Origin: a virus
Virus record (IMG/VR): IMGVR_UViG_3300033552_000036
Coordinates: 1-34,869 of that record
Reading direction: 5' to 3' (one strand)
Length of the DNA stretch: 34,869 nucleotides
This document shows positions 16,052 to 23,268 of the stretch, piece after piece. Below the pieces are notes generated by a model. That model was not told where the DNA came from. It worked only from the letters and a program-made list of their open reading frames with translations, and did no database searches. Each line of letters starts with the position of its first letter. Positions within the stretch are counted from its first letter, which is position 1. Both the position numbers and the translations under genes were made by a program.

Positions 16052-16228
16052 TTAACTGTTCAAACGAACAATCAACTCAACACTTACAGGCACGCCATTT
16101 TCGTAGATCAGTTCGTAAGTCTTGCCTTCCACTCTGTAGTAGCGTGACTCGCTCATGTCTTTGATGGAAACGTGAATCGGTTGTAGATTCTTTTCGCTGA
16201 TGTTTCTGATTACGTCTTGTTGTGTCAT
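16052..16228 (-). CDS. hypothetical protein (58 aa)
   Basis: MTQQDVIRNISEKNLQP at the N-terminus and YELIYENGVPVSVELIVRLNS at the C-terminus: a short helix then an antiparallel sheet. It lies between the tRNA-Glu gene and the 21-aa membrane peptide. Not recognised. Confidence 0.65.
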   Translation of the reverse strand: MTQQDVIRNISEKNLQPIHVSIKDMSESRYYRVEGKTYELIYENGVPVSVELIVRLNS

Positions 16229-16237
16229 GATTGTAAG

Positions 16238-16309
16238 TAGCGCGTAGGAGAATCGAACTCCTCTTTCCCGGATGAAAACCGGATTTACTAACCGCTATAA
16301 GAACGCGCC
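16238..16309 (-). tRNA. tRNA-Glu (TTC)
   Basis: Acceptor GGCGCGT/ACGCGCT with G1-U72, D arm TTAT/GTAA, anticodon stem TCCGG/CCGGG, loop TTTTCAT, T arm AGGAG/CTCCT, A73, no CCA. Confidence 0.92.
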
Positions 16310-16346
16310 GTGTTTTTGTTTTGTTAAAGATTGTATGCCGTATGTA

Positions 16347-16520
16347 TCATGCAGCATCTTCATCTTTGTGTTTATTTCTATAAACTTCGTTATAGAAAAG
16401 GTATGCAAAGAAAGGAAACATTATGGCCGTGCTCTTGAATCTTTCAGGAGCTGCATCTGCCAAAAAAGAATATAGTAAAGCTCCATTGAATCCAAGTATA
16501 ACAGCTGCTATCTTTCTCAT
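16347..16520 (-). CDS. small membrane protein (57 aa)
   Basis: MRKIAAVILGFNGALLYSFLAD leads one TM helix, and a second one follows (STAIMFPFFAYLFY) before a charged tail NEVYRNKHKDEDAA. A strong AAGGAG lies 6 nt upstream of the ATG, unusual in this window. Its start is 4 nt from the PAS gene's stop. Confidence 0.7.
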   Translation of the reverse strand: MRKIAAVILGFNGALLYSFLADAAPERFKSTAIMFPFFAYLFYNEVYRNKHKDEDAA

Positions 16521-16524
16521 GTTG

Positions 16525-17025
16525 CTACTCCTTGAATTTAGAAATTATATGCTCAACATTCTTTATGACAGAAATTCTTTTTTCACCAGCTTCAGAGAAG
16601 ACAGTTTTGCCAGAAGTTTCAACCCAAATCTCTTTGCCATCTTTCTTACGAAGTTTGTTGAGATATATCGAAACAGTTTGATCTTTGTTGTATGTTTTAC
16701 CCATCGGATAAACACTCACCAATTCATCTTTACTCATCCCAACAACCTCATTATCGTATTCTGAAATCCAGTTATAACCTAAGATATCACAAAATTTAAA
16801 AGATGCTTTTTCAATCACCCAACCTTTGTCAGAAGCTTTAACAGAACGTTTGCTTATGATCCAGCCCTGTTCAGATAGATCCATCAGTATCTGCATGTTG
16901 ACCAAACTTCTGCTAGTCTTCGTTATTTTTTTCTGGCTAGCTTTGTAAATGAAGCTCCCGTAAAGAAGATACATTATAAGACAGAATGTTATAACATGGA
17001 GGACAGCATGAAAAATGTTGAGCAT
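16525..17025 (-). CDS. membrane-anchored PAS-domain protein
   Basis: 166 aa. Residues 6-27 are a transmembrane helix. After a basic linker, residues about 52-160 read as a PAS fold: GWIISKR...FKFCDILGY, then EVVGMSKDELVSVYP, then LNKLRKKDGKEIWVETSGKTVFSEAG with the conserved x-K-K-D-G-x-x-I-W-V-E strand. No kinase, HTH or cyclase output domain follows. PAS domains sense ligands or redox state, or mediate dimerisation. A phage sensor or interfering decoy at the host membrane is an inference. Confidence 0.75.
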   Translation of the reverse strand: MLNIFHAVLHVITFCLIMYLLYGSFIYKASQKKITKTSRSLVNMQILMDLSEQGWIISKRSVKASDKGWVIEKASFKFCDILGYNWISEYDNEVVGMSKDELVSVYPMGKTYNKDQTVSIYLNKLRKKDGKEIWVETSGKTVFSEAGEKRISVIKNVEHIISKFKE

Positions 17026-17040
17026 ACTCTATATACGATT

Positions 17041-17385
17041 TTATAGTTTTCCGCTTGATAGCAGTTCATCTAGTTGATCAAGGCGTGTCAACACTGTCTC
17101 TCTTAGCTCAAGCTCTGGGCATTCTAATATCAGCTTTGTCCACTTGGTCACAATTTTAAACTGTGCTTTGGTCCCATTGACAGTAGCTTCGAATGTAAAG
17201 TTATCTCTGTATGCTTCATCTCTTGTGATGGGCTCGATGTTCTTTACATTCTTGTATTTGGAAAGAGCGTTTCTGAAAGCATCAAGCGAATCAGGTCTAT
17301 CACTGAAAAGGTCTCTTCCACCTTTTCCAATAAGACCGAAGTCTTCGCTTTCGTTTACGAACTCTGTGAATTTTGCAATCTTCAT
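17041..17385 (-). CDS. protein with capsid-targeting-like leader (114 aa)
   Basis: The N-terminus MKIAKFTEFVNESED resembles the T4 capsid-targeting leader MKTYQEFIAEA that marks internal proteins for packaging and cleavage. The remainder (about 15-114) is an alpha/beta domain ending in a helix (ETVLTRLDQLDELLSSG). Two genes at the right end share the leader. If cleaved after E-x-x, the mature protein would be injected with DNA. Function unknown. Confidence 0.75.
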   Translation of the reverse strand: MKIAKFTEFVNESEDFGLIGKGGRDLFSDRPDSLDAFRNALSKYKNVKNIEPITRDEAYRDNFTFEATVNGTKAQFKIVTKWTKLILECPELELRETVLTRLDQLDELLSSGKL

Positions 17386-17392
17386 GCTGTAT

Positions 17393-17677
17393 CTATAGCA
17401 GCGTTAGAAATTCTAAACGGTCAAGGAACTCTCCTTCGTCTTTACAGTTACCGTTAAACTTGCCGGTCTTTAACACCATGCCTTGTGCCATTCCTCTCAG
17501 ATGGACTCTGGTACCTTCAAGGATGGTGATGACGATGACACCGTATCGCGAAGGATATGCAAAGCATCTTCCTTCCTCTTTGTGCATCCTCTTAAAACCT
17601 AACTTCTCAAGATAAGATTCACTGACCTTAAAGTTACTGGTTTCTCCCCACTGATTCTTTCCGGTTCCTGGCAACAT
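17393..17677 (-). CDS. hypothetical protein (94 aa)
   Basis: MLPGTGKNQWGETSNFKVSESYLEKLGFKRM... The middle, CFAYPSRYGVIVITILEGTRVHL, is beta-rich. It sits between the TM protein and the leader-bearing gene in the same operon. Not recognised. Confidence 0.7.
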   Translation of the reverse strand: MLPGTGKNQWGETSNFKVSESYLEKLGFKRMHKEEGRCFAYPSRYGVIVITILEGTRVHLRGMAQGMVLKTGKFNGNCKDEGEFLDRLEFLTLL

Positions 17678-17679
17678 GA

Positions 17680-17907
17680 CTATTTATAAAGCTTAGCGGT
17701 CACTGCAGTATAGAAACCCACTGATATGATCAGTACCCCTGCGAAACAAAGAAACGATTGCATGTAATGTCCAATTGCAATTCCTCCGAAGAATCCCCAA
17801 AAGCAGCATACAAAGATTGCGAATGCTATAAGAACAACAGCAATCATGGCAACGACTGTGATAACCTTACCTAAGTTCTCAAAGAACTCTTCAAGAAATT
17901 TTTCCAT
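17680..17907 (-). CDS. two-pass membrane protein (75 aa)
   Basis: Start at MEKFLEEFFENLGKV, because this ATG overlaps the upstream stop (TAATG). Two hydrophobic segments (VITVVAMIAVVLIAFAIFVC and about 50-70) with a Gly-rich turn GFFGGIAIGHY make a holin-like hairpin, but no holin family is recognised. A small membrane protein of unknown role. Confidence 0.75.
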   Translation of the reverse strand: MEKFLEEFFENLGKVITVVAMIAVVLIAFAIFVCCFWGFFGGIAIGHYMQSFLCFAGVLIISVGFYTAVTAKLYK

Positions 17908-18113
17908 TAGTAACGAACAAGAGTCTGTGAATAATATTGCTTTACGGAATTCGTCGAAGCATACTGTGAGCTTGAACTGTCTGTTCCTGTCGTGTGACTG
18001 GAAGGACCCAACATGCACCAACCATGCTTCAATTTTTCGTTGATGGTCTGGTTAAATGCCATCAGGCAAGTTGTCACGACAAATTCAAACTCCTGGGGAC
18101 TGATTGCTACCAT
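17907..18113 (-). CDS. DUF1737-like protein (68 aa)
   Basis: FEFVVTTCLMAFNQTINEKLKHGWCMLGP followed later by QYYSQTLVRY matches the pattern hydrophobic strand, helix with V/I-N-x-x-I/L, G-W-x-x-x-G, then Y-x-Q-x-hydrophobic seen in DUF1737-type small proteins. Translationally coupled to the downstream membrane gene. No known biochemical role. Confidence 0.6.
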   Translation of the reverse strand: MVAISPQEFEFVVTTCLMAFNQTINEKLKHGWCMLGPSSHTTGTDSSSSQYASTNSVKQYYSQTLVRY

Positions 18114-18135
18114 GTGATTTCCTTTAGTAATTTAG

Positions 18136-18223
18136 AAGAGAGTGTGAGACTCGAACTCACATGCCATACTGCTACGACATAACCGTTTTCAAGACGGTCT
18201 CCTCATCCAGCCGGATACTCTCC
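18136..18223 (-). tRNA. tRNA-Ser (TGA)
   Basis: Class II. Acceptor GGAGAGT/ACTCTCT (G1-U72), anticodon stem ACCGT/ACGGT, loop CTTGAAA, variable arm about 21 nt with TGTC/GGCA, T arm GTGAG/CTCAC. The discriminator is T rather than the usual G. The 5' 21 nt overlap the end of the endonuclease gene. Confidence 0.92.
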
Positions 18224-18838
18224 TTGTTGATAAAGTTTTATAAAGTCTTTTCCGTAGGTGTTGATTGCGTAATCAAGAAACGATTTCATTTCATTTTTAT
18301 ACAATACGACAACATCTGGATTGTGTTCTATTTTAGCTTCCCATTGCTCAGTTCTAAAACCTTTTATCTCTATTAGGCATCCACCTACAATAAAGTCAGG
18401 AAGATAATTGCGGTTGGCTCCTTCCCATACGTAACTTCTCTTTTCTGTATTTCTTTTTATTTCGATATTGTTGTCTAAATGGTAAACAAGATATGCAAGT
18501 TCCCAACTACTATCACAGAAATATCCGCTGTACCATCCTTTATTTCCTCTTCCAGATCCTTTAACATATCCGCCTAATCCTCTTTTCTTTGCAGCTTCTG
18601 ATATCAATCTTTTTGATTCTTCTGAATGCGTCATGCCTTTAAAGAAAGATTCTTTCCCTTTGTTAGGACTAACCGTAACACCAATTAATCCAGTATTCCA
18701 AGGAATGCATCCTTTCTTTTGGCCAGCTAATGGAGATCTTGTTCTTATGACCCTGTTAGGATTTGATTTACAAGAATTTTCATGAACCTTTAAAGCTCCA
18801 GCATTTTTAAGACTCTTATCACAAAATTGGCAATGCAT
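18203..18838 (-). CDS. PD-(D/E)XK homing endonuclease with zinc finger and NUMOD-like region
   Basis: 211 aa from ATG 18838; the in-frame extension to 19030 runs through a structured non-coding region and is unlikely. An N-terminal C2HC finger (CQFC...HENSC) and a NUMOD3-like TPW-type linker (IPWNTG, GMTHSEESKRLISEAAKK) precede the nuclease core. Catalytic pattern: WE (E113), PDF (D148), E157-I-K159, as in free-standing phage PD-(D/E)XK enzymes. The stop lies inside tRNA-Ser, so the 3' end of the gene supplies the tRNA acceptor strand. Confidence 0.85.
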   Translation of the reverse strand: MHCQFCDKSLKNAGALKVHENSCKSNPNRVIRTRSPLAGQKKGCIPWNTGLIGVTVSPNKGKESFFKGMTHSEESKRLISEAAKKRGLGGYVKGSGRGNKGWYSGYFCDSSWELAYLVYHLDNNIEIKRNTEKRSYVWEGANRNYLPDFIVGGCLIEIKGFRTEQWEAKIEHNPDVVVLYKNEMKSFLDYAINTYGKDFIKLYQQGEYPAG

Positions 18839-18839
18839 G

Positions 18840-19117
18840 TCTATATACAAGATTGCCGCATTAAAACGATATCCCATAAGGGTCAGACCCAGACATACAC
18901 GTGACTGGGCTGGGTCTGACCACATTGGGTTGTTCGATTGGATGGAAGGGCCAGTTCCATACATTGCCTGTCGAACGTCAGGACATTTTTTAACACGGGG
19001 CCGGTGGAGTCGAACCTTATTCTCTGTCATCGAGAGCGGACCTTTCTCTTGAGGTTCATATTGAGATGGCCATCACAACTGAACATACAGCGCATTGCCG
19101 GTATATGCTAGCCTTGG
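18840..19117 (-). ncRNA. structured spacer RNA candidate B with a 12-bp perfect hairpin
   Basis: About 280 nt without a convincing gene. It holds GGTCAGACCCAG/CTGGGTCTGACC (18881-18892 with 18910-18921), a 5-bp/7-loop hairpin TGGAA-CTGGCCC-TTCCA (18943-18959), a T-loop-like GGTTCGACTCC near 19005-19015, and further hairpins toward 19080. It lies between the endonuclease start and an extended tRNA-like gene. It may be a leader for the endonuclease, a relic of tRNAs, or an independent RNA. Confidence 0.5.
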
Positions 19118-19214
19118 GGGGAAATAAAGGGTTCGAACCTTTATCCTTTCAGTTAAGAAATCTTAACCAATCCTGGATCAATACCAGTGCTCTATCCGAT
19201 TGAGCTAATTTCCC
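19118..19214 (-). tRNA. extended tRNA-like gene (97 nt), anticodon unresolved
   Basis: Acceptor GGGAAAT/ATTTCCC is perfect, D arm GCTC/GAGC and T arm AAAGG/CCTTT (loop TTCGAAC) are perfect. Between D and T arms lie about 46 nt with two hairpins, CTGG-TATTGAT-CCAG and GTTAAG-ATTT-CTTAAC. Neither gives a T33-containing 7-nt anticodon loop on a 5-bp stem. It is too short for a group I intron. C73. Confidence 0.65.
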
Positions 19215-19221
19215 TCTCACT

Positions 19222-19887
19222 TTACAGCTTTACTTCCAGTTTCAACTTCGTCTGAAGAGCAAAAGAAGGAGTGAAGGTATTTGCAAAGCTCAAGAATTTC
19301 TGGAGCGATTGCTTCTGTTCATCAGCAGTAAGCTGTAGAATAAACAGAGGTGCCTTGTTGGCACGACCGGTTGCGATTGCAATGCCGATTTTCTTGTTGA
19401 GATTATCGCCATCTGCACATACGGAAAGACCGATGTTAAGAGTTGCGATTGTTTTAGTCTCGTCGAGAACGCCTACCAAAGTGTAAGCTTTCTTGGAAAC
19501 AGTCCGGGGACTGTGGAAGATAAATGGCGTCATTTGTTTTGTTTTGTTTGTTTGTGTATCTGTTGTATGCGTTAAGGTAAGTTTGTCATTCACCTTATCT
19601 AGAACAAAATAAGGCCAGAGGCAATTATTAGATGTAGAATCTACATATCCTATATCTTTATGATCCTGGTTTATGAGTCTGAACCCTTGGATGCCTTCGT
19701 CAAGTTTTATAAGATAAGTCTTGCCAATGTAACTATTCATCTCTGCAACAAATACTGAATCCCAACCGCCTTCACGATTTGCTGGAGCTCTGGAAATATG
19801 AACTAGATCTCCTACCTCCAGGCCGCAGGCTTTGTGTTTTTCGAGATATTGTTCAGGCGTATCTCGTATCATCGTAATTTTCATCAT
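19222..19887 (-). CDS. phage protein with SH3-like GW-V-G domain (221 aa)
   Basis: Residues about 20-100 follow a pattern common in phage proteins: GDLVHISR, then GGWDSVFVAEMNSYIGKTYLI, then G-x-x-L, then WPYFVLD. I read this as a small beta-barrel. The C-terminal half (YTLVGVLDETKTIATLNIGLSVC, later a helix) is an alpha/beta region of unknown family. Preceded by a 100-nt structured leader. Function unknown. Confidence 0.7.
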   Translation of the reverse strand: MMKITMIRDTPEQYLEKHKACGLEVGDLVHISRAPANREGGWDSVFVAEMNSYIGKTYLIKLDEGIQGFRLINQDHKDIGYVDSTSNNCLWPYFVLDKVNDKLTLTHTTDTQTNKTKQMTPFIFHSPRTVSKKAYTLVGVLDETKTIATLNIGLSVCADGDNLNKKIGIAIATGRANKAPLFILQLTADEQKQSLQKFLSFANTFTPSFALQTKLKLEVKL

Positions 19888-19888
19888 A

Positions 19889-19992
19889 TAGATTACCTAG
19901 CAAAGATGTTTAAAACTATGAGGATTTTTATCCAGGCTCCCTCGCACTGCTGACATCGCAAGGGTCAGTGGCCTCCAACTGGCGTGCGTTTA
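19889..19992 (-). promoter_or_regulatory. structured 5' leader of the 221-aa gene
   Basis: Stem between 19939-19946 and 19957-19964: on the minus strand it is fully paired through two G-U pairs, whereas the plus strand has C-A mismatches, so the RNA is minus-strand. Competing pairs CTGAC/GTCAG and CACTG/CAGTG use the same bases, so two exclusive folds are possible. A GGAT-AAAA-ATCC hairpin follows before the start codon. Confidence 0.45.
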
Positions 19993-19993
19993 G

Positions 19994-20058
19994 AGCAGGA
20001 GGTTGGTCTCGAACCAACATCGGTAAGGTCACAGTTTCGGTAATTACTCCTATCCTGC
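19994..20058 (-). tRNA. truncated tRNA-like gene (65 nt), D/anticodon region degenerate
   Basis: Acceptor GCAGGAT/CTCCTGC (six of seven pairs) and a perfect T arm GTTGG/CCAAC with loop TTCGAGA. The region between has only 31 nt, contains a repeat of TTACCG, and offers no standard D or anticodon arm. T73. A non-decoding tRNA-like element. Confidence 0.6.
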
Positions 20059-20059
20059 A

Positions 20060-20150
20060 CTTACCCCAGAGAACAACTAACACAAGGGCCGGCATATGTG
20101 CTTCGTCTGTATTATCGTGGGCTCATTCCATATGAGCTATCTCCCGCTTA
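20060..20150 (-). other. tRNA 5'-half-like segment
   Basis: GCGGGAGATA followed by a perfect D arm GCTC-ATATGGAAT-GAGC on the minus strand, at about 20145-20120, but no anticodon arm, T arm or matching 3' acceptor follows. It lies between two tRNA-like genes and appears to be a relic. Confidence 0.4.
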
Positions 20151-20156
20151 TTTTAG

Positions 20157-20230
20157 ATGCGGCGAGCGGATTCGAACCACCACCTTTCCCTCTAATACGA
20201 GGGATGCTCTGCCAGTTGAGCTACGCCGTA
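20157..20230 (-). tRNA. tRNA-like gene with 8-nt anticodon loop (or 6-bp stem/6-nt loop)
   Basis: Acceptor TACGGCG/CGCCGCA (one A-C), D arm GCTC/GAGC, anticodon stem TCCCT/AGGGA, 5-nt variable loop, T arm GGTGG/CCGCT, T73. The anticodon loop is CGTATTAG, eight bases; if C-G pairs, a 6-nt loop GTATTA remains. Either is non-standard. Eight-base loops are known from frameshift-suppressor tRNAs. Confidence 0.75.
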
Positions 20231-20237
20231 TTTCTTC

Positions 20238-20618
20238 TTAGAGAGACTCCAACTCTGCCCGCAGTTCGTCGAGACTCTTGCTTGCAGTTTGTTCGTTCTC
20301 TTTGTTGTTGATCAACTCAAGCAGCTGACGCTTCTTGGTTTGTTTTGCAACATAGGTCTTCAGCTCGTCTGCCTCAACCTTGCGTACATTGATAATATGC
20401 AATACAACATCAAACTTCAGTTGTAGTTCTTTATCAACCTTACTTTTGGTTCCGATGAAGTCTTCCTCGCCTGCATCATTGAGTTGCTTCTTCAGCGACT
20501 TGGCGACGGTGTTGAGATTTTCTAGACTCAGATCCCACAGGTCTTCGGTGTTGACCGAACCTTTCGTGGTTGTTGCGTAACGCAGCTTGGCTTTGGTAGC
20601 CTGTTCAAAAATTGACAT
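20238..20618 (-). CDS. coiled-coil phage protein (126 aa)
   Basis: MSIFEQATKAKLRYATTTKGSVNTEDLWDLSLENL... then two long helices (NTVAKSLKKQLND, VEADELKTYVAKQTKKRQLLELINNK) and an end S-L-D-E-L. The opening and the DLWDL motif recur in a conserved family of myovirus proteins of unknown role. It is 15 nt downstream of the 674-aa gene and probably acts with it. Confidence 0.75.
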   Translation of the reverse strand: MSIFEQATKAKLRYATTTKGSVNTEDLWDLSLENLNTVAKSLKKQLNDAGEEDFIGTKSKVDKELQLKFDVVLHIINVRKVEADELKTYVAKQTKKRQLLELINNKENEQTASKSLDELRAELESL

Positions 20619-20633
20619 GATGTTTGTTGGTTG

Positions 20634-22658
20634 TTAAACTGTTACTTTGATTGTACGTGTAAATTTACCTGTGACCTTCACCACAAACTCTCGTACTCCA
20701 TTGGTGGTTGACGAGAAGCCCAGGCCACTCAACTGATTTGAAGAATATTCAACCTTGGCTTTGGATGCAAGTGCTTCAAACACTTTACGATGCTGGTCGA
20801 GATCTTGTTTTAGAAATTCATTGAAGAAGCCTCGAACACTGCCGGTGTTATTAGCACCTTCAAGCACAAAGAAGACGTGTTTGTTGCCGATGCCTTCACC
20901 TTCCCAGTGGTTGGGAGATTGCATTGCCATCTTCACCTTATGGAACCTGTTGGTGCCGATTCCCCACATTTCTTTTGAATTCACCACTGAGCTGGAAGGA
21001 AGATCACACTTGATGGAGAAGTTCGTACCGTCAAAGGTAACCGTTGCTACTTCGATACGCTGGTTACCGGTGAGGTTTGCGCCATACTCGAATGAATGAA
21101 CTTCACCTTCAAATTCAATCTCTGCAGTGAATCCACCTGAGCTTCGCATGCTCGAATAGTTGTGGACAAAGAATCGATAATCCCCCTTTGCCAGCCTACT
21201 CTTTGTTGGCCACGTAATGTTTTCCACCGCAGAACCAGAGCCTGGTGAAACGATATCAACATCTAGGTTGCCTCCAAGGGAAGAGGAAGAAGGATGACGA
21301 CAGTTAGAAAAACTAATTTCGTTACGATTTGGTTCAACTGCGTGAGCATCAAAGTCAATCCTGTTATCACCTTTGTCATTCCATTGGATAGAGAACCTAA
21401 GAATTCCATCCACCTTTCCACCAGCGGCCTTGACATTCTCCTTCATAGAGTCAGCCAGTGCATTGTTATACGACCAGCTGAAGTTGTTCTTCCACTTGAA
21501 CATGGAAGCAGAGTCAATCGCATTGCTAGGTGCAATGAGGCTCACGAGGTTTGGTTCGTGCTTGTTCTCTAAAAGAATCTCAACAGAGGTGGATGTTGGC
21601 AGAATCTTGGTGAGAAAGTCATCCAGAGTTACGGTTTCAACCTTCGACAAAGTCTTTGGATTGAATGGTACATCTGCCTGCATCTCTGCAAAGATACCAG
21701 ATGCTTTACTTTCTCGGTTGACAAACATGATATCACCGATACGAACGTCATCAGAGTTCGCAAAGCGTCGAGACAATGCATGTGTCAGGCCAAGCTCACC
21801 GAGAGTTTTCTCAGCTTCTGCAATCATCTTAGAAGTGAACACCGCAGTTGGACGTTTGTAGTTGGACGGAGCCATGACCCTTTCGAACTTACGAACTGCT
21901 TCATCGAGATCAACACCATCTGATACATCTACAAGCACGGTGCCAATAGCAGTATTGCGGATTCGAGAAACAGCAGCAGCTTGAGCAGACGTACCGTTCT
22001 TCCAGCAATAGTTATCTTTCTCAGCGTCACCTACAACGAGACTATACTCTTTCTGGCAACGAAGAAATGCTTCAATCTGTCCTTTGAATTCTGCACCTCT
22101 GTAGATGGAATTCTGTGCAATTAGCTCCAACACAGTCTCGACTGCATCGATGGTAATTTCATCTAGCGAACGCTTAAACACATTCTTTGAATCTCTGTAG
22201 CTACCCATGATAGCTTCTTCAGAAAGGTTCCTGTTTTCAACAAAGCTCTTTGGCAGGAGTACGAAAAGGTGATCCCACCGAGTGGTCGTTCCATCTTCCA
22301 AGCGTTGGATGCTGGTATCGCTTCCGAGCTTTTGGAACTTGTGAACAAATACCTCTTTCACCTTTGCAGATGTTACAAGTTTGTTCATCGCTTTCACGAT
22401 GTCACCGTAGTGACCTTCTGTGGTAAAGTCCCAGATGGATTTTACTTTGTTGTTCACAATTGTGACGACATTGCCGTAGTGTTTGATAAACTGCCGGCAG
22501 CAGTTACAGTTGCTCATCTGGCGAATCTCTTCTGGATAGGCACCGATGTATGTGTCCCACATCTTCTGCGGATCTACATCTGTCGTAAACAGTGTAGTAT
22601 GTCCTACAAGGAGTAGGGCTACGTTCTGTTGGAACGTAGATTTGAATTCCTTAAACAT
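20634..22658 (-). CDS. large phage protein with CxCC motif and DUF2135-like domain (674 aa)
   Basis: The N-terminus has SNCNCCRQFIKHYGNVV (C51, C53, C54), a possible metal site. Residues about 80-400 are alpha-helical. Residues about 415-530 (LRFSIQWNDKGDNRIDFDAHAVEP... GGNLDVD...KGDYRFFVHNY) match the pattern of YfaP/DUF2135 domains: W-x(n)-D-x-D-x-H, P-x-G, GGxLDxD, G-x-Y-x-V. The end is a small beta domain. Largest gene of the tRNA region. Function unknown; a secreted-type ligand-binding domain inside a phage cytoplasmic-looking protein is odd. Confidence 0.7.
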   Translation of the reverse strand: MFKEFKSTFQQNVALLLVGHTTLFTTDVDPQKMWDTYIGAYPEEIRQMSNCNCCRQFIKHYGNVVTIVNNKVKSIWDFTTEGHYGDIVKAMNKLVTSAKVKEVFVHKFQKLGSDTSIQRLEDGTTTRWDHLFVLLPKSFVENRNLSEEAIMGSYRDSKNVFKRSLDEITIDAVETVLELIAQNSIYRGAEFKGQIEAFLRCQKEYSLVVGDAEKDNYCWKNGTSAQAAAVSRIRNTAIGTVLVDVSDGVDLDEAVRKFERVMAPSNYKRPTAVFTSKMIAEAEKTLGELGLTHALSRRFANSDDVRIGDIMFVNRESKASGIFAEMQADVPFNPKTLSKVETVTLDDFLTKILPTSTSVEILLENKHEPNLVSLIAPSNAIDSASMFKWKNNFSWSYNNALADSMKENVKAAGGKVDGILRFSIQWNDKGDNRIDFDAHAVEPNRNEISFSNCRHPSSSSLGGNLDVDIVSPGSGSAVENITWPTKSRLAKGDYRFFVHNYSSMRSSGGFTAEIEFEGEVHSFEYGANLTGNQRIEVATVTFDGTNFSIKCDLPSSSVVNSKEMWGIGTNRFHKVKMAMQSPNHWEGEGIGNKHVFFVLEGANNTGSVRGFFNEFLKQDLDQHRKVFEALASKAKVEYSSNQLSGLGFSSTTNGVREFVVKVTGKFTRTIKVTV

Positions 22659-22693
22659 GCTAAATAGTTAAAAATGGTGTTCGGGAAATATTG

Positions 22694-22768
22694 AGAGGGG
22701 TGTCGGTTTCGAACCGACGGTTGTTCAGATTTGCAATCTGGTGCATTGGACCACTCTGCCAACCCCTC
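22694..22768 (-). tRNA. tRNA-Cys (GCA)
   Basis: Acceptor GAGGGGT/ACCCCTC, D region GCAGAGTGGTCCAATGC, anticodon hairpin CAGA-TTGCAAA-TCTG, T arm GTCGG/CCGAC with loop TTCGAAA, T73 as expected for Cys, no CCA. Confidence 0.93.
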
Positions 22769-22781
22769 AACAGACTACATG

Positions 22782-23042
22782 CTAGTAGTCTTCATCTTCT
22801 TCATCCTCGTCAGTGCGAGCCGATTTGTCCTTATACTCTGCCTCACCTGATACAGCTTCTTCATGTACATCAGAACCCTCAAAAGTTTCGATAGAGCCTG
22901 TGCATGATTCTCCCCAACCTTCATCATCAGATGCTTGATCATCTTCCGCTGCTTCTTCCGTAAGAAACCAACGTGGGTACGCTGAACCATCTCCTCCATT
23001 TGCTATTGAGAACCAGATTGTGATTCTTGTTAATTGTTCCAT
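22782..23042 (-). CDS. acidic phage protein (86 aa)
   Basis: LTRITIWFSIANGGDGSAYPRWF is a conserved opening seen in a family of small phage proteins. It is followed by acidic sequence (about 27 D/E in the last 58 residues) ending DEDEEDEDY, likely disordered. Strongly acidic tails can mimic DNA or bind basic partners. Function unknown. Confidence 0.75.
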   Translation of the reverse strand: MEQLTRITIWFSIANGGDGSAYPRWFLTEEAAEDDQASDDEGWGESCTGSIETFEGSDVHEEAVSGEAEYKDKSARTDEDEEDEDY

Positions 23043-23043
23043 T

Positions 23044-23268
23044 TTAACAGATTGTGAAATATTTGGTGAACATTTTGTAGATAAAAATAATCAAGGAACC
23101 TAATGCAATTATTGATGACATTACTGAAATGATAACCACAAGAAAATCAAAGAATGAATCTATATCAGGTCCTTCGCCAACTTTCCACTTCTTGGTGGTT
23201 CTATAAACTGAGAGGAATGCTATGATTGCTCCTAAAACCCAGAATATTTGGTGAGGTATACAGATCAC
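23044..23268 (-). CDS. small membrane protein (74 aa)
   Basis: Starts at a GTG overlapping the lipoprotein stop (GTGA). Two or three TM segments: IFWVLGAIIAFLSVY, FLVVIISVMSSIIALGSLIIFIY. Coupled translation with the lipoprotein suggests they act together at the envelope, as in superinfection-exclusion pairs; that is inference. Confidence 0.65.
   Translation of the reverse strand: MICIPHQIFWVLGAIIAFLSVYRTTKKWKVGEGPDIDSFFDFLVVIISVMSSIIALGSLIIFIYKMFTKYFTIC

Noticed and set aside
18839-19030. 64-residue N-terminal extension of the PD-(D/E)XK endonuclease
   Set aside because: It passes through strong hairpins, has unrelated composition, and the zinc finger begins right at the ATG at 18838.
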